DNA of 64,000 nt, from the NCBI GenBank assembly GCA_011799875.1, contig CM022300.1:168223837-168287836 (forward strand), in the 5' to 3' direction. The notes under the pieces were generated by a model, which saw only the letters and a program-made list of their open reading frames with translations, did no database searches and was not told where the DNA came from. Positions 21,499 to 31,605 of this stretch are shown here, in pieces. The first letter of the stretch is position 1, and each line of letters begins with the position of its first letter. Source of the DNA: Thinopyrum elongatum (taxonomy: Eukaryota; Streptophyta; Magnoliopsida; Poales; Poaceae). The translations under genes were made by a program, and so were the position numbers.

Positions 21499-22109
21499 GT
21501 GTTCCCTTCGGCAAGCTACTTGGTTTGTTTGTGTCTCACCAAGGGATAGAGGCCAACCCCGACAAGATCAGAGCAATCGAGCAGATACAAGCACCCAAGA
21601 CTGTCAATGATGTGAGGCGCTTAATTCGATTCGTTGCCGCGCTGAGTAGGTTCATTTCCAAGTCTGCCGAGCGTGCCTTGCCTTTCTTCAAAATTCTGAA
21701 GAAGGCAGGTCCGATGAAGTGGACCCTGGAGGCGGAAGCAATGCTGCAAGACCTAAAAACCTACCTTTCCTCTGCCCCCACCTTAGTCGCTCCTAAACCA
21801 TAAGAGTCGTTGCTGCTATACTTAGCAGCGACGAACCAAGTGGTTAGTGCAGCGCTGGTGGCGCAGCGGGAAGTGGATGAAGAAGGAGCTACCGCAACTG
21901 TCCCCTCCGGAGACGAAACTGAACCAGTCACGACAGGATTGGGAACGGATCAAAGGAAAGCAGAGCAAGTTAGCGAAGGCAATCCCAAAACCACGACAAA
22001 GAAGAAAGTGGTGCAACGGCCAGTGTACTTTGTTAGCTCCCTATTACAGGGGCCAGGTTAAGGTACTCTGGAGTGCAAAAGCTGATCTTCGGCCTCATCA
22101 TTGCCTCAA
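21499..22109 (+). pseudogene. Element A RT thumb and RNase H, middle part
   Basis: The segment continues RT after the B insertion: LGLFVSHQGIEANPDK, then RFISKSAERALPFFKILKK and the RNase H connection (LLLYLAATNQVVSAALVAQRE, RPVYFVSSLLQG). A TAA stop lies near 21801 and another near 22060 in GCCAGGTTAAGG, where a frameshift also appears. It ends in GCCTC, the target of element C; the next residues of RNase H resume at 31606. It is clearly homologous to 17000-16400 of B. Confidence 0.85.
22105..22109 (+). repeat. Target-site duplication of element C, left copy
   Basis: CTCAA here against CTCGA at 31601-31605. The equivalent uninterrupted site in B reads CCTCGAGG, so CTCGA is the original and this copy carries one later change. 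Confidence 0.75.
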
Positions 22110-23619
22110 TGTAGGATCGAAAGTTGGTCTAGAGGGGGGTGATTAGACTACTTGACCAAATAAAAATCTAACCTTTTCCCAATTTTATGTCTTGGCAGAT
22201 TTTAGCAACTTAGCACAAGTCAAGCAATCAACCTACACATGCAATTCTAAGAGTGTAGCAGTGGAAAGTAAAACATTGCGTATGAAGGTAAAGGGAAGGG
22301 TTTGGAGAAGGCAAACGCAATGTAGAAACGCAGATTTTTGGCGTTGTTCCGATAGGTGGTGCTATCATACGTCCACGTTGATGGAGATTTCAACCCACAA
22401 AGGGTAACGGCTGCGCGAGTCCACAGAGGGCTCCACCCATGTAGTGTCCACGAAGAAGCAACCTTGTCTATCCCACCATGGCCATCGCCCATGAAGGACA
22501 TGCCTCACTCGGGTAGATCTTCACGAAGTAGGCGATCTCCTTGCCCTTACAAACTCCTTGGTTCAACTCCACAATCTTGTTGGAGGCTCCCAAGTGACAC
22601 CTAACCAATCTAGGAGACACCAGTCTCCAAAAGGTAATAAATGGTGTGTTGATAATGAACTCCTTGCTCTTGTGCTTCAAATGATAGTCTCCCGAACACT
22701 CAACTCTCTCTCACAGATTTGGCTATGGTGGAAAGATGGTTTGAGTGGAAAGCAAATTGGGAAAGGCTAGAGATCAAGATTCTTGTGGTTGGATTGGAAT
22801 GTCTTGATCTCAACACATGAGTAGGTTGTTCTCTCTCAGAAAATGAGTAGTGGAACTGTAGGCATGATCTGATGGATCTCTCTTGAATAGAGAAGGGGGT
22901 GGAGGGGTATATATAGCCTCCACACAAAATCCAACCGTTACACACATTTGACCCAACTCGGTCAGACCAAATAGAAGAACTCGGTGAGACCGATTTAGTT
23001 CAAAATGTGAACATTAGGATTCTCTGTGGGACCGACATGATCAACTCGGTGGGACCGATGTGCTAGGGTTAGGGCAAGACCTCATCTCGGTGTGACCGAT
23101 TGCATGAACTCGGTGGGACCGATTTCAGCAATGAGTTAAACAGAGAGTTGGTTAGGCAAACTCAGTGAGACCGAAATCCCGATCGGTGAGACCGAATTTA
23201 TTAGGGTTTCTGGCAGTGGCTATGTCAAAGAAACTCGGTGGCGCTGGATAGATCAAATTGGTGGGGCCGAGTTTGACTTTAGGTTTCGGACATATTTGGA
23301 AATGAGAAAGTGGTTGAGGGCTTTGGAGCATATCACTAAGCATTTTGAGCAAGTAGACCATTATGCAACACCTCATCCCCTTTTAATAGTATTGGCTTTT
23401 CCTATGGACTCAATGTGATCTTGGATCACTAAAATAGAAATGAAGAGTCTTGAGCTTTTGCCAATCATTATCCTTAGCATTTTGAGGGGTCCACATCTCT
23501 AGTCCATGCCATGCCAATCATTGAACTTTCTGAAATATTTAACTTGAAAGGATATTAGTTCAATGAGCTATATGTTGTTATGAATTACCAAAACCACCCG
23601 GGGATTAGTTGCACTTTCA
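22110..23619 (-). repeat. Element C 3' LTR
   Basis: On the plus strand it runs from TGTAGGATCGAAAGTTGG to GTTGCACTTTCA. It carries the CGGTNNNACCG cluster (about 22950-23290) upstream, in element sense, of a TATATATA box near 22909. Confidence 0.95.
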
Positions 23620-23640
23620 ATCTCCCCCTTTTTGGTAATT
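23620..23640 (-). promoter_or_regulatory. Polypurine tract of element C
   Basis: Minus-strand ACCAAAAAGGGGGAGAT directly abuts the 3' LTR. It is a textbook purine run for plus-strand priming. Confidence 0.8.
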
Positions 23641-24137
23641 GATGACAACATATAGATCAAAGCTTCGACATATGATAATATGAAGGAAATACATCGTCGC
23701 TTTGAGAAGTATGTGATAAGTAAGAGCTCCCCCTAAATTTTTGCATTATTTAAAATTTGCTTTTCAATGCAAATGCACAATTGATTAGGATCATGGGACA
23801 CTCTTCCATGTCACATACATCTTGGTGGAGTGCTCAAAATGATAGAATTAAACAACGTGCACTCATCACCAAGGGAAACATGATTGATCATACACAAGTA
23901 TTCAGATACCATTATTCAAGCACACAATAAAGCATAATATGATCAAACACATGATCATATGAGTATCTCACACATAAGCACAAATAGTAGCAACAAACAA
24001 TCAAATAACAAGTAGCAAGAAGGGCAACAAAAGGCAAAACGCTCTCTCTCTCTCAAAGCCTAATGATCTATACACTTTCTCCCCCTTTGGCAACAAGTTA
24101 CCAAAAAGTTAGAAAATGCATAGTGCTATGCGGCACT
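23641..24137. other. 3' untranslated part of element C
   Basis: The stretch is AT-rich and non-coding between the end of ORF2 and the PPT. A short CT-repeat lies at about 24040-24055. No further feature seen. Confidence 0.6.
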
Positions 24138-26255
24138 CTAGGCACGATCTCCGGGAGCTCCTGAAGTGGTCTTCTGGCTGGTTGCTCCGGTGTGCGTAGA
24201 TGGCATGGAGAGGAGTCCATCTGCAAAAGCTTCTGCTGATGCCTGAGGAGCTGGAGGAGTTGAGATTGGAGGTACAATAGTGGCAGTTGCTGCAGGTGCT
24301 GAGAGTGTAGTCCTCGTGTCACTGACTACTGGCACTACTGAAGTCCTCTGTGCCCTTGGCACACGCTGAAAAGTGTCGGTGGTAGGTCTGTCATTCCTGT
24401 CTTCAATCTCTTCCTGGGGCTTCTCAACTGTGGTTTGAATCTCGGTGACCTTCACATCTAAATCATGAAGTTTGGTCTCAAAGATCCTTTCAAGGCTCTC
24501 TTGATTTTGAGTCAGGGTGGCCAGTCCTTTCTCTATTCTCATGCTTGCCTCAAGCAGATAAGTGAGTTTATCTTGCTTGATCTTGAGATTGATACCTAAA
24601 ACATCTGGCATTGTTGAAGTCCTTGCAGCCTTTGCTTTCTCTTGCTTCTCCTGAGCCTCTACTGAAGTAGGATGTGCTGCATCCATGACAACCTCGTTAT
24701 CCTCAAAGTCTGGCCTCAGGGGAAGATGCTCTTTGTCAAGAAGATATGTCCCTATCCCCATCTTAGAGTTGATTAGCATCTGAATGTGAGGGGCATATCC
24801 ACATGATCTTTTCTGATCTGCAGCAATTCTCTTCACAATTTTAACAATTAAACTCATCACCTTGAACTTCTCTGGCACATCAAACATATGAAGCAGGTTT
24901 ATTGAGTGACCACGGATCATCCTATGATCTCCTGACTTGGGCAACAGAGTGTGCCTCAATATAGTGTTTATCGTGGTTAGACCTGCCAGCAGATAATAGA
25001 TGGATCCAAATCTGTGAGTTGCCAAATCAACATTTGGAATTGGCTTGTACATGTGAGCCATGGAATTGTGATCCTTTCTGGGCTTGGCATACACATCTGT
25101 GGCTTCTTCAGCTTCTTCAGGGGCATTGATCAACTTGGCCCATTCTGCAATTGAAGATTGATATCTTGTGCTTTCAGTCATCCAGATAATCTTGCCATCT
25201 GGATAGAAATGAGCAGTTGAATAGAATTGCATTACCATTTCATCATTCCACTTGGTCAATTTTTGACCAACAAACTTGTTAACCCCGTTCATTCTGAAAC
25301 TCTCATGAACTCCTGGGAAGTAATCCTCATTGTCATCAATGAATTTCCAATCAACCCATCTCATGTCACTGACAATGGGCTTCTTGTCCAACAAGCCTGT
25401 CTCATAGAAGCCTTGCTGTTCCTTGGTGTGAAAGCAATAATCAACAGTAGTTCTTCTCCTTACAGCATATGGATCAGTCTGTCTCCACAATCTAAGACCT
25501 GCATCCTTTCTTAACTTCATATTCTCAGCAACTGGATGACTGTCATCATGATCTGGAATCTTGGGTTTTAGCTTCCTAAGCACTTGCTGTTCTTCCTCCT
25601 CTTGAGTTTCAGGCACTGGGGCCTTATTCTTCTCAGTAGCTGGGATGTTTCTGGTGGATCTCTTGGGTGCATATGGTTTTGGAGCTTGAGCTTGGGCAGA
25701 TGGCTTGGGAGCTGTCTTGGGTTTAGATGGAGCAGCCCCAGACTTGATAGCATCTCCCATGAGCTTCTGAGAATTTAGAGGTGGTGCAGCTGGCTCTTCC
25801 TCCTCCTCATCTTCATTTGACTCTCTCATCATAGATGGTTTGCCAATGATCTTGGCAATAGTCTTCTTAATTCTCTCTTTCCCCTTCTTTCCTCCAGCAG
25901 CCTCATCCTCTCTTGGTTTAACAATGAACTCCATGGTTCCTTGAGTGGAGGCTCTGGCTTTTGACATAGGCACTCTCTTAGCAGCAGCTTTTATCTTCAT
26001 TCCAGGCTTGGTTGCAGCAGCAACTGCATACTCTTTCCTGAGTACCTTCTTCTTGGATGTCACCTCCTCCTCAACAACAAAATCCTCATCTTCTGAATCT
26101 GAGGTTCTCTTCTTCCTTTGCCTAGTAGCAGCCTTAGGCAAATTGCTAGGTGTACTTCTGCTGCCTTCATCATAGCTGTTGTTGGAGGGACTAGTGCCCT
26201 CATTGAGATTTACCTGCTCCTCTGACCTGTTCTAACTATCACTGTTGTCTGACAT
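24138..26255 (-). pseudogene. Element C ORF2, plant-transposon-like protein of about 700 residues
   Basis: The natural start is probably ATG at 26255 (MSDNSDS), with a TAG at codon 8 (26234-26232); the frame is then open through MPKAATRQRKKR (26141) to 24138. The N-terminal 180 residues are acidic and basic low-complexity sequence, nuclear-protein-like. The central 250 residues (KFIDDNEDYFPGVHESF, EWAKLINAPEEAEEATD, HRFGSIYYLLAGLTTIN) resemble the domain annotated as putative plant transposon protein in many Triticeae loci. A heptad region (LTQNQESLERIFETKLHDLD) follows, then a proline/threonine tail. It is not a known retroviral protein. It has its own promoter-like region upstream. Role unknown. 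Confidence 0.6.
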
Positions 26256-26369
26256 CTCTGACACTGACCCTGTGAATAGATAGGTATAGGTGGAGTAGAT
26301 GAGCATCACAAAGCACATCTATTTTTGCAAAAACATTGAGACAAAAACTTAACTTTAGTTTTCTGGAGA

Positions 26370-27190
26370 AAGCATTTCGGAGCTACCGATATGACAAACT
26401 CGGTGACAACGAAGCACACTCAGAGTCTAAACATACAGTTTCTGTCTGACCGAAATGTAGTTCGGTGACTCCGAGATGCTAGGGTTTCATAGAGAAAGTG
26501 AACTCAGTCACACCGATTCGTACACTTCGGTCAGACCGAGTAGTACATGTGCAATGGCATGGCCCAAATCAGTGAGACCGAAATTTTCAGATCGGTCGGT
26601 CTGAGATGAGTTCGGCGGAAACCTAACCCTAAGTTTTTGCGTCAAATCTATTCTAGAGGAAGTTTTAGGTGGATAGATTTATCTCAATCGTGGCAAGAAA
26701 TTTTGCATTTTTCTTTGTGCAAGAATTGGAGTTAAATAAAGCACAAAGAGATCGAGTCCGTACCCTAACTTGGTGACGAACTCGCTACGACGATAACGGC
26801 GGTGGAGATTCCCGTTGATAGCGGCGGAGACCAGCAGCAGGAGGACACTGGCAATGAAGGCGACGATCCGGAGACCAAGGGGGCGGCAAAGCTGGGCAGG
26901 CGCAGTCGAGCGGTTTGGAGTAATTACCAAATTTCAACCAGCGGTATATATACCGAGTCACTGTCGGTGTAACCGAGTGGAACGACTCGGTGGCACCGAG
27001 ATGTAGAATCGCAAGCGATTACCACAACTCGGTGAGACCCAACAGTTCTAATCGGTTGCACCGAGGTGAAAACCTAGATCAACTCAATGATTTCGGTGAG
27101 ACCGAAAAGAAGGAACCGGTCAGACCGAAATCCATTAAGAGGTTTTGGAAGTTTAAGCCCTTGACAGATCGGTGGTTCCGAGTGCTCCTC
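26370..27190 (-). repeat. Internal CGGTNNNACCG motif clusters of element C
   Basis: Variants such as CTCGGTGACAACGA, TTCGGTGACTCCGA and CACTCGGTGTAACCGA occur in two groups, 26370-26610 and 26955-27190. They match the LTR motif in core and spacing but are more diverged. The second group sits just upstream, in minus sense, of a TATATATA at 26945-26952, copying the LTR promoter layout. Confidence 0.65.
26945..26952 (-). promoter_or_regulatory. Internal TATA box before element C ORF2
   Basis: TATATATA lies within GGTATATATACC, downstream of the motif cluster and about 690 bases before the ORF2 start. The intervening leader, with a second motif group, is non-coding. This suggests an ORF2 transcript independent of the LTR. 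Confidence 0.5.
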
Positions 27191-28000
27191 ACCCGGAGGA
27201 TCCGAATTCGACTTGTTCAAACTTTGTGATGTAGCATGAATAGAGTTTGAGACGAGAAAAGCATAGATAGCTAGAGGGAGTTCTTAGGCATTCTTGTCCA
27301 TCCATTTGGCAAAAAGAAACAAAATCACACAATAAAGCAACAAATGGATGTCCTCGAATGGAGAAAATATGCAACCAACATGCTCACAATAAGATAGCAA
27401 ATGAAATATGTGGCAAAACATGCACAAACACTCTAGCATCTATCAAGCAATTGGCGATGACTAGGTCATCTATATATGAGTATGTTGACTTAGGAGTCAA
27501 ATGAGGACATTTGATCATAGGTCATACTCATCGTTTAAGCGCAAGTGAGGTTACCACTTTTACATAAAGCATTGATGTGTTCACACCATTAGAGTTGCTT
27601 TAGCTCAATTCTTAGAGAAAAGCTCCCCCTAGATGTGATATTCCCCCTAAGAGGGATGAACTAACCTTGGGTTTTGTCGATGATGACTTCATGTAGGTGT
27701 TGAAGATGTAGATGCTCAATGTTGATGTAGATCATTTGGAGCAGTCCATTTGAGTGAGTTGCACTTTCAATACCTACATGGGTTAGTCCCACAAGGAACA
27801 TACACGGATATCCATAGACATAGAGTGAAATACACATATGATGTTGTCCATCAAAGCATTAGGTTACCTTGTCCCTTGTCTTACCAACAAGAGGGTTTGT
27901 GACTCCTTGAACTAGTGCAAGATATGAAAGTTGATTGCACTTATCCTTGCCAAAATGAATATGAGTGAAGTATGTTGGCGGAGTCACCCTCAAGAACTCT
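27191..28000. other. Spacer between gag and ORF2 promoter in element C
   Basis: The region is AT-rich with no coding frame. It includes two stretches with CTCCCCCTAGATGTG- and TTCCCCCTAAG-like runs (near 27630-27650) that read as purine tracts on the element strand. No other element recognised. Confidence 0.5.
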
Positions 28001-30005
28001 TTAGTTCTTCTTCTTTGGGACCCACATCAACTTGATGGGAATCCTTGGAGTTGTAGTCGTACTTGATGAAGTAGAACTTGATGTAGTCTTGGGAACCCAC
28101 TTGACCAAGGCCTTTGGAGCTTCTTCAAATGAATCAATCTCTTCTTGAAGCTTGTCCTTGCCTTTTAGCTTGTGGTCTTGAGGTGGAAGATCATCTTGAG
28201 CTTGTGTTCCCTCGAAAGAAGTGGGATCATACTTCTCTTGTTGAGGAACAAACTTCATCTTGGGGTATTGATCTTCTTCCCACTCAAGTCCATTGGCATT
28301 GAACTTGCGTTCAAAACCAACACCTTGATTCTTCCGGTACCTTCCTTGCTTGCGTGCAATTTCCTCAAATTGCTTACTTCCGGCAAGGCTCTTGTAAACA
28401 CCTTTTTCTATAATTCCCTTCAATAAGTTATTTTCTTGATCAAGTGTAACTTGGCTAAGAGAATCATTATTGGAATCAAGAGAACTACTAGAAGCAACAA
28501 TATTGGATTTAACATGATTATTTTTACTACTAGAAGAAGAATCTTTCTTGCTCTGGTTGCTAGATTTTACTTGTGGCATGTAAGTAGACAAGAGTAAATG
28601 CTTGGCAATGTAAGTAGAACTTTTCTTACGAAGATCATCATTGATTGCTTTTAAGAACCCATGCTCTTGCTCTAGATTGAGCTTTTCAAAGTGTAGCTTC
28701 TCATGAGTCTTTAAAAGCTCTCTATGATCCTCTAAGGTAGTTTCATGAGCTAACTTAAGAGTGTTTAGTTGTTTAGTTAGACGCTCAATCTTCCAATCCC
28801 TTCATTTGGTGAGTTGAATATGTCGTAGGAGTTGGATGACACAAGTGCAGGACCGGCAACGCCTTCATCTTGAGTATGTTTGGAGTCGGAGTGATAACTT
28901 CTCTCGGAGTAGTGGTCGGAGTCGGAACCGGATACCCATTCACCAACATGAGCTTGATGTCTTCGTCTTGTGTAGCTCTTTGATGACTTGTCCTTCCTTT
29001 CTGAATCCTTGCTTCTACGAGAGGGTCTTCGTTCATAACGATCATCTCTACTCCTTCTCTCTCTTCGAGGTGATTCATCCCTTTACTTCTCCTTTCAGGT
29101 GAGTCTTCTCTTCTTTTGTAGGGAGCCGTACACTCACTAGAATAGTGTCCAGGTCTTCCACAACTGTAGCAATTTCGTTCATGACTGGAAGATCTCTTGT
29201 CATAGTAGGACCTTGACTTGGAACTTCTCTCTTTGCTTCTACTCTTGTAGAACTTGTTGAAGTTCTTCACCATTAGGCTCAATTCTTCATTGAAAACTTG
29301 TTTCTCACTTGATGTTGTAGGGGCATCACATGAAGCTTTGTAAGCACCACTAGACTTGTTGTAAAGCTCTTCCTTATCCTTAAGTGACATCTCATGAGCA
29401 ACAATTCTACCAATGACTTCCGTTGGCTTGAGATCTTTGTAATTGGGCATCATTTGGATCAAGGTGCACACGATATCCTATTTTACATCCAAAGCTCTTA
29501 GAATCTTCTTGATGATGAATCTGTCAGTCATCTCGTCACTTCCTAAGCCGGTAATCTCATTTGTGATGAGAGGAAGCCTAGAATACATTTCAGCGACTCC
29601 TTCACCATCCTTCATTATGAACTTGTCAAGTTGACTTTGATGCACATCCAATTTGGATTCCTTGATGGACTTGGTACCTTCGTGCATATCAACCAAAGTA
29701 TCCCAAATTTCCTTTGCATTCTCAAGGCGGCTGATTTTGTTGAATTCTTCGGGGCACAATCCATTGAAGAGGATATCGCAAGCTTGAGCATTGTATTGCA
29801 ACATCTTCAATTCTTCTACGGTTGCTTCACGATTCGGTTCTCTTCCATCTTCGAAGAATTCATCTTACAAACCAACACACACAATAGCCCAAATGGTGGG
29901 GTTATGTTCAAGAATATGCATTTTCATCTTATGCTTCCAACTAGCAAAATTAGTACCATCAATGTAAGGACCTCTATGGTGGTAATTTCCCTCGCTAGAC
30001 GCCAT
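28001..30005 (-). pseudogene. gag: Element C gag (UBN2 domain, zinc knuckle, coiled coil)
   Basis: Translation would start at ATG 30005 (MASSEGNYHHRG, then SWKHKMKMHI), about 70 bases from the PBS. A stop interrupts near 29860. The UBN2/Copia gag domain follows (NAKEIWDTLVDMHEGT, about 29700-29480) with a TAG at 29478-29480. A CCHC zinc knuckle, CYSCGRPGHYSSEC, lies at about 29170-29130. After a frameshift near 28790 comes a coiled coil (TLEDHRELLKTHEKLHFEKL), then a serine/asparagine-rich region and the end WVPKKKN. In full Copia elements gag continues into protease; here it simply stops. This is a decayed gag with a canonical nucleic-acid-binding knuckle. Confidence 0.85.
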
Positions 30006-30075
30006 ACTCTCCTAGGTTGTGAAACCAAGGCTATGATCACCAAAGCTATGGAAATCAAGGCAAATGGAGACCAAA

Positions 30076-30087
30076 GCTCTGATACCA
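30076..30087 (-). promoter_or_regulatory. tRNA-Met primer-binding site of element C
   Basis: Minus-strand TGGTATCAGAGC is the complement of the 3' end of plant initiator tRNA-Met. It lies two bases inside the 5' LTR. Confidence 0.9.
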
Positions 30088-30089
30088 CT

Positions 30090-31600
30090 TGTAGGATCGA
30101 AAGTAGGTCTAGAGGGGGGGTGATTAGACTACTTGACCAAATAGAAATCTAGCCTTTTCCCAATTTTATGTCTTGGTAGATTTTAGCAACTTAGCACAAG
30201 TCAAGCAATCAACCTACACATGCAATTCTAATAGTGTAGCAGCGGAAAGTGAAAGATTGCATATGAAGGTAAAGGGAAAGGTTTGGAGAAGGCAAACACA
30301 ATGTAGACACGGAGATTTTTGGCATGGTTCCGATAGGTGGGGATATCGTACGTCCATGTTGATGGAGACTTCAACCCACGAAGGGTAACGGCTACGCGAG
30401 TTCACAGTGGGCTCCACCCACGAAGGGTCCACGAAGAAGCAACCTTGTCTATCCCATCATGGCCATCGCCCATGAAGGACTTGCCTCACTCGGGTAGATC
30501 TACATGAAGTAGGTGATCTCCTTGCCCTTACAAACTCCTTGGTTCAACTCCACAATCTTGTCGGAGGCTCCCAAGTGACACCTAACCAATCTAGGAGACA
30601 CCACTCTCCAAAAGGTAATAAATGGTGTTTTAATGATGAACTCCTTGCTCTTGTGCTTCAAATGATAGTCTCCCCAACACTCAACTCTCTCTCACAGATT
30701 TGGCTATGGTGGAAAGATGGTTTGAGTGGAAAGGAACTTGGGGAAGGCTAGAGATCAAGATTCTTGTGGTTGGATTGGAATGTCTTGATCTCAACACATG
30801 AGTAGGTGGTTCTCTCTCAGAAAATGAGTAGTGGAAGTGTAGGCATGATCTGATGGCTCTCTCTTGAATAGAGGAGGGGGTGGAGGGGTATATATAGCCT
30901 CCACACAAAATCCAACCATTACACACATTTGACCCAACTCGGTCAGACCGAATAGAAGAACTCGGTGAGACCGATTTAGTTCAAAATGTGAACGTTAGGA
31001 TTCTCGGTGGGACCGACATGATCAACTCGGTGAGACCGATGTGCTAGGGTTAGGGCAAGACCTCATCTCCGTGTGACCGATTGCATGAACTCGGTGGGAC
31101 CGATTTCAAGAATGAGTTAAACAAAGAGTTGGTCAGGCAAACTCGGTGAGACCAAAATCCTGATTGGTGAGACCGAATTGATTAGGGTTTCTGGCAGTGG
31201 CTATACCAAAGAAACTCGGTGGCGCCGGATAGATCAAATCATTGGGGCCGAGTTTGACTTTAGGTTTTGGACATATTTGGAAATGAGAAAGTGGTTGAGG
31301 GCTTTGGAGCATATCACTAAGCATTTTGAGCAACTAGACCATTATGCAAAACCTCATCCCCTTTTAATAGTATTGGCTTTTCCTATGGACTCAATGTGAT
31401 CTTGGATCACTAAAATAGAAATGAAGAGTCTTGAGCTTTTGCCAATCTTTGTCCTTAGCATTTTGAGGGGTCCACATCTCTAGCCCATGCCATGCCAATC
31501 ATTGAACTTTCTGAAATATTTAACTTGAAAGGATATTAGTTCAATGAGCTATATGTTGTTATGAATTACCAAAACCACCCGGGGATTAGTTGCACTTTCA
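30090..31600 (-). repeat. Element C 5' LTR
   Basis: TGTAGGATCGAAAGTAGG to GTTGCACTTTCA on the plus strand. It is collinear with 22110-23619, with scattered substitutions. The motif cluster is at about 30930-31256 and the TATATATA box near 30890. Confidence 0.95.
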
Positions 31601-31605
31601 CTCGA
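31601..31605 (+). repeat. Target-site duplication of element C, right copy
   Basis: CTCGA, matching the intact site seen in the homologous RNase H of element B. Confidence 0.75.

Larger units (their letters stand above)
22110..31600 (-). mobile_element. Element C: Copia-like gag-only LTR retrotransposon with a second ORF
   Basis: The LTRs are 1,510 and 1,511 bases, with a tRNA-Met PBS, a PPT and a TSD with one mismatch. The internal part encodes a UBN2-type gag with a zinc knuckle and an unrelated ORF of about 700 codons. No protease, integrase, RT or RNase H is present anywhere in the 6.5-kb interior. It is therefore non-autonomous and would need proteins from a Copia relative. It inserted into the RNase H of element A. 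Another LTR of the family opens the window. Confidence 0.9.
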
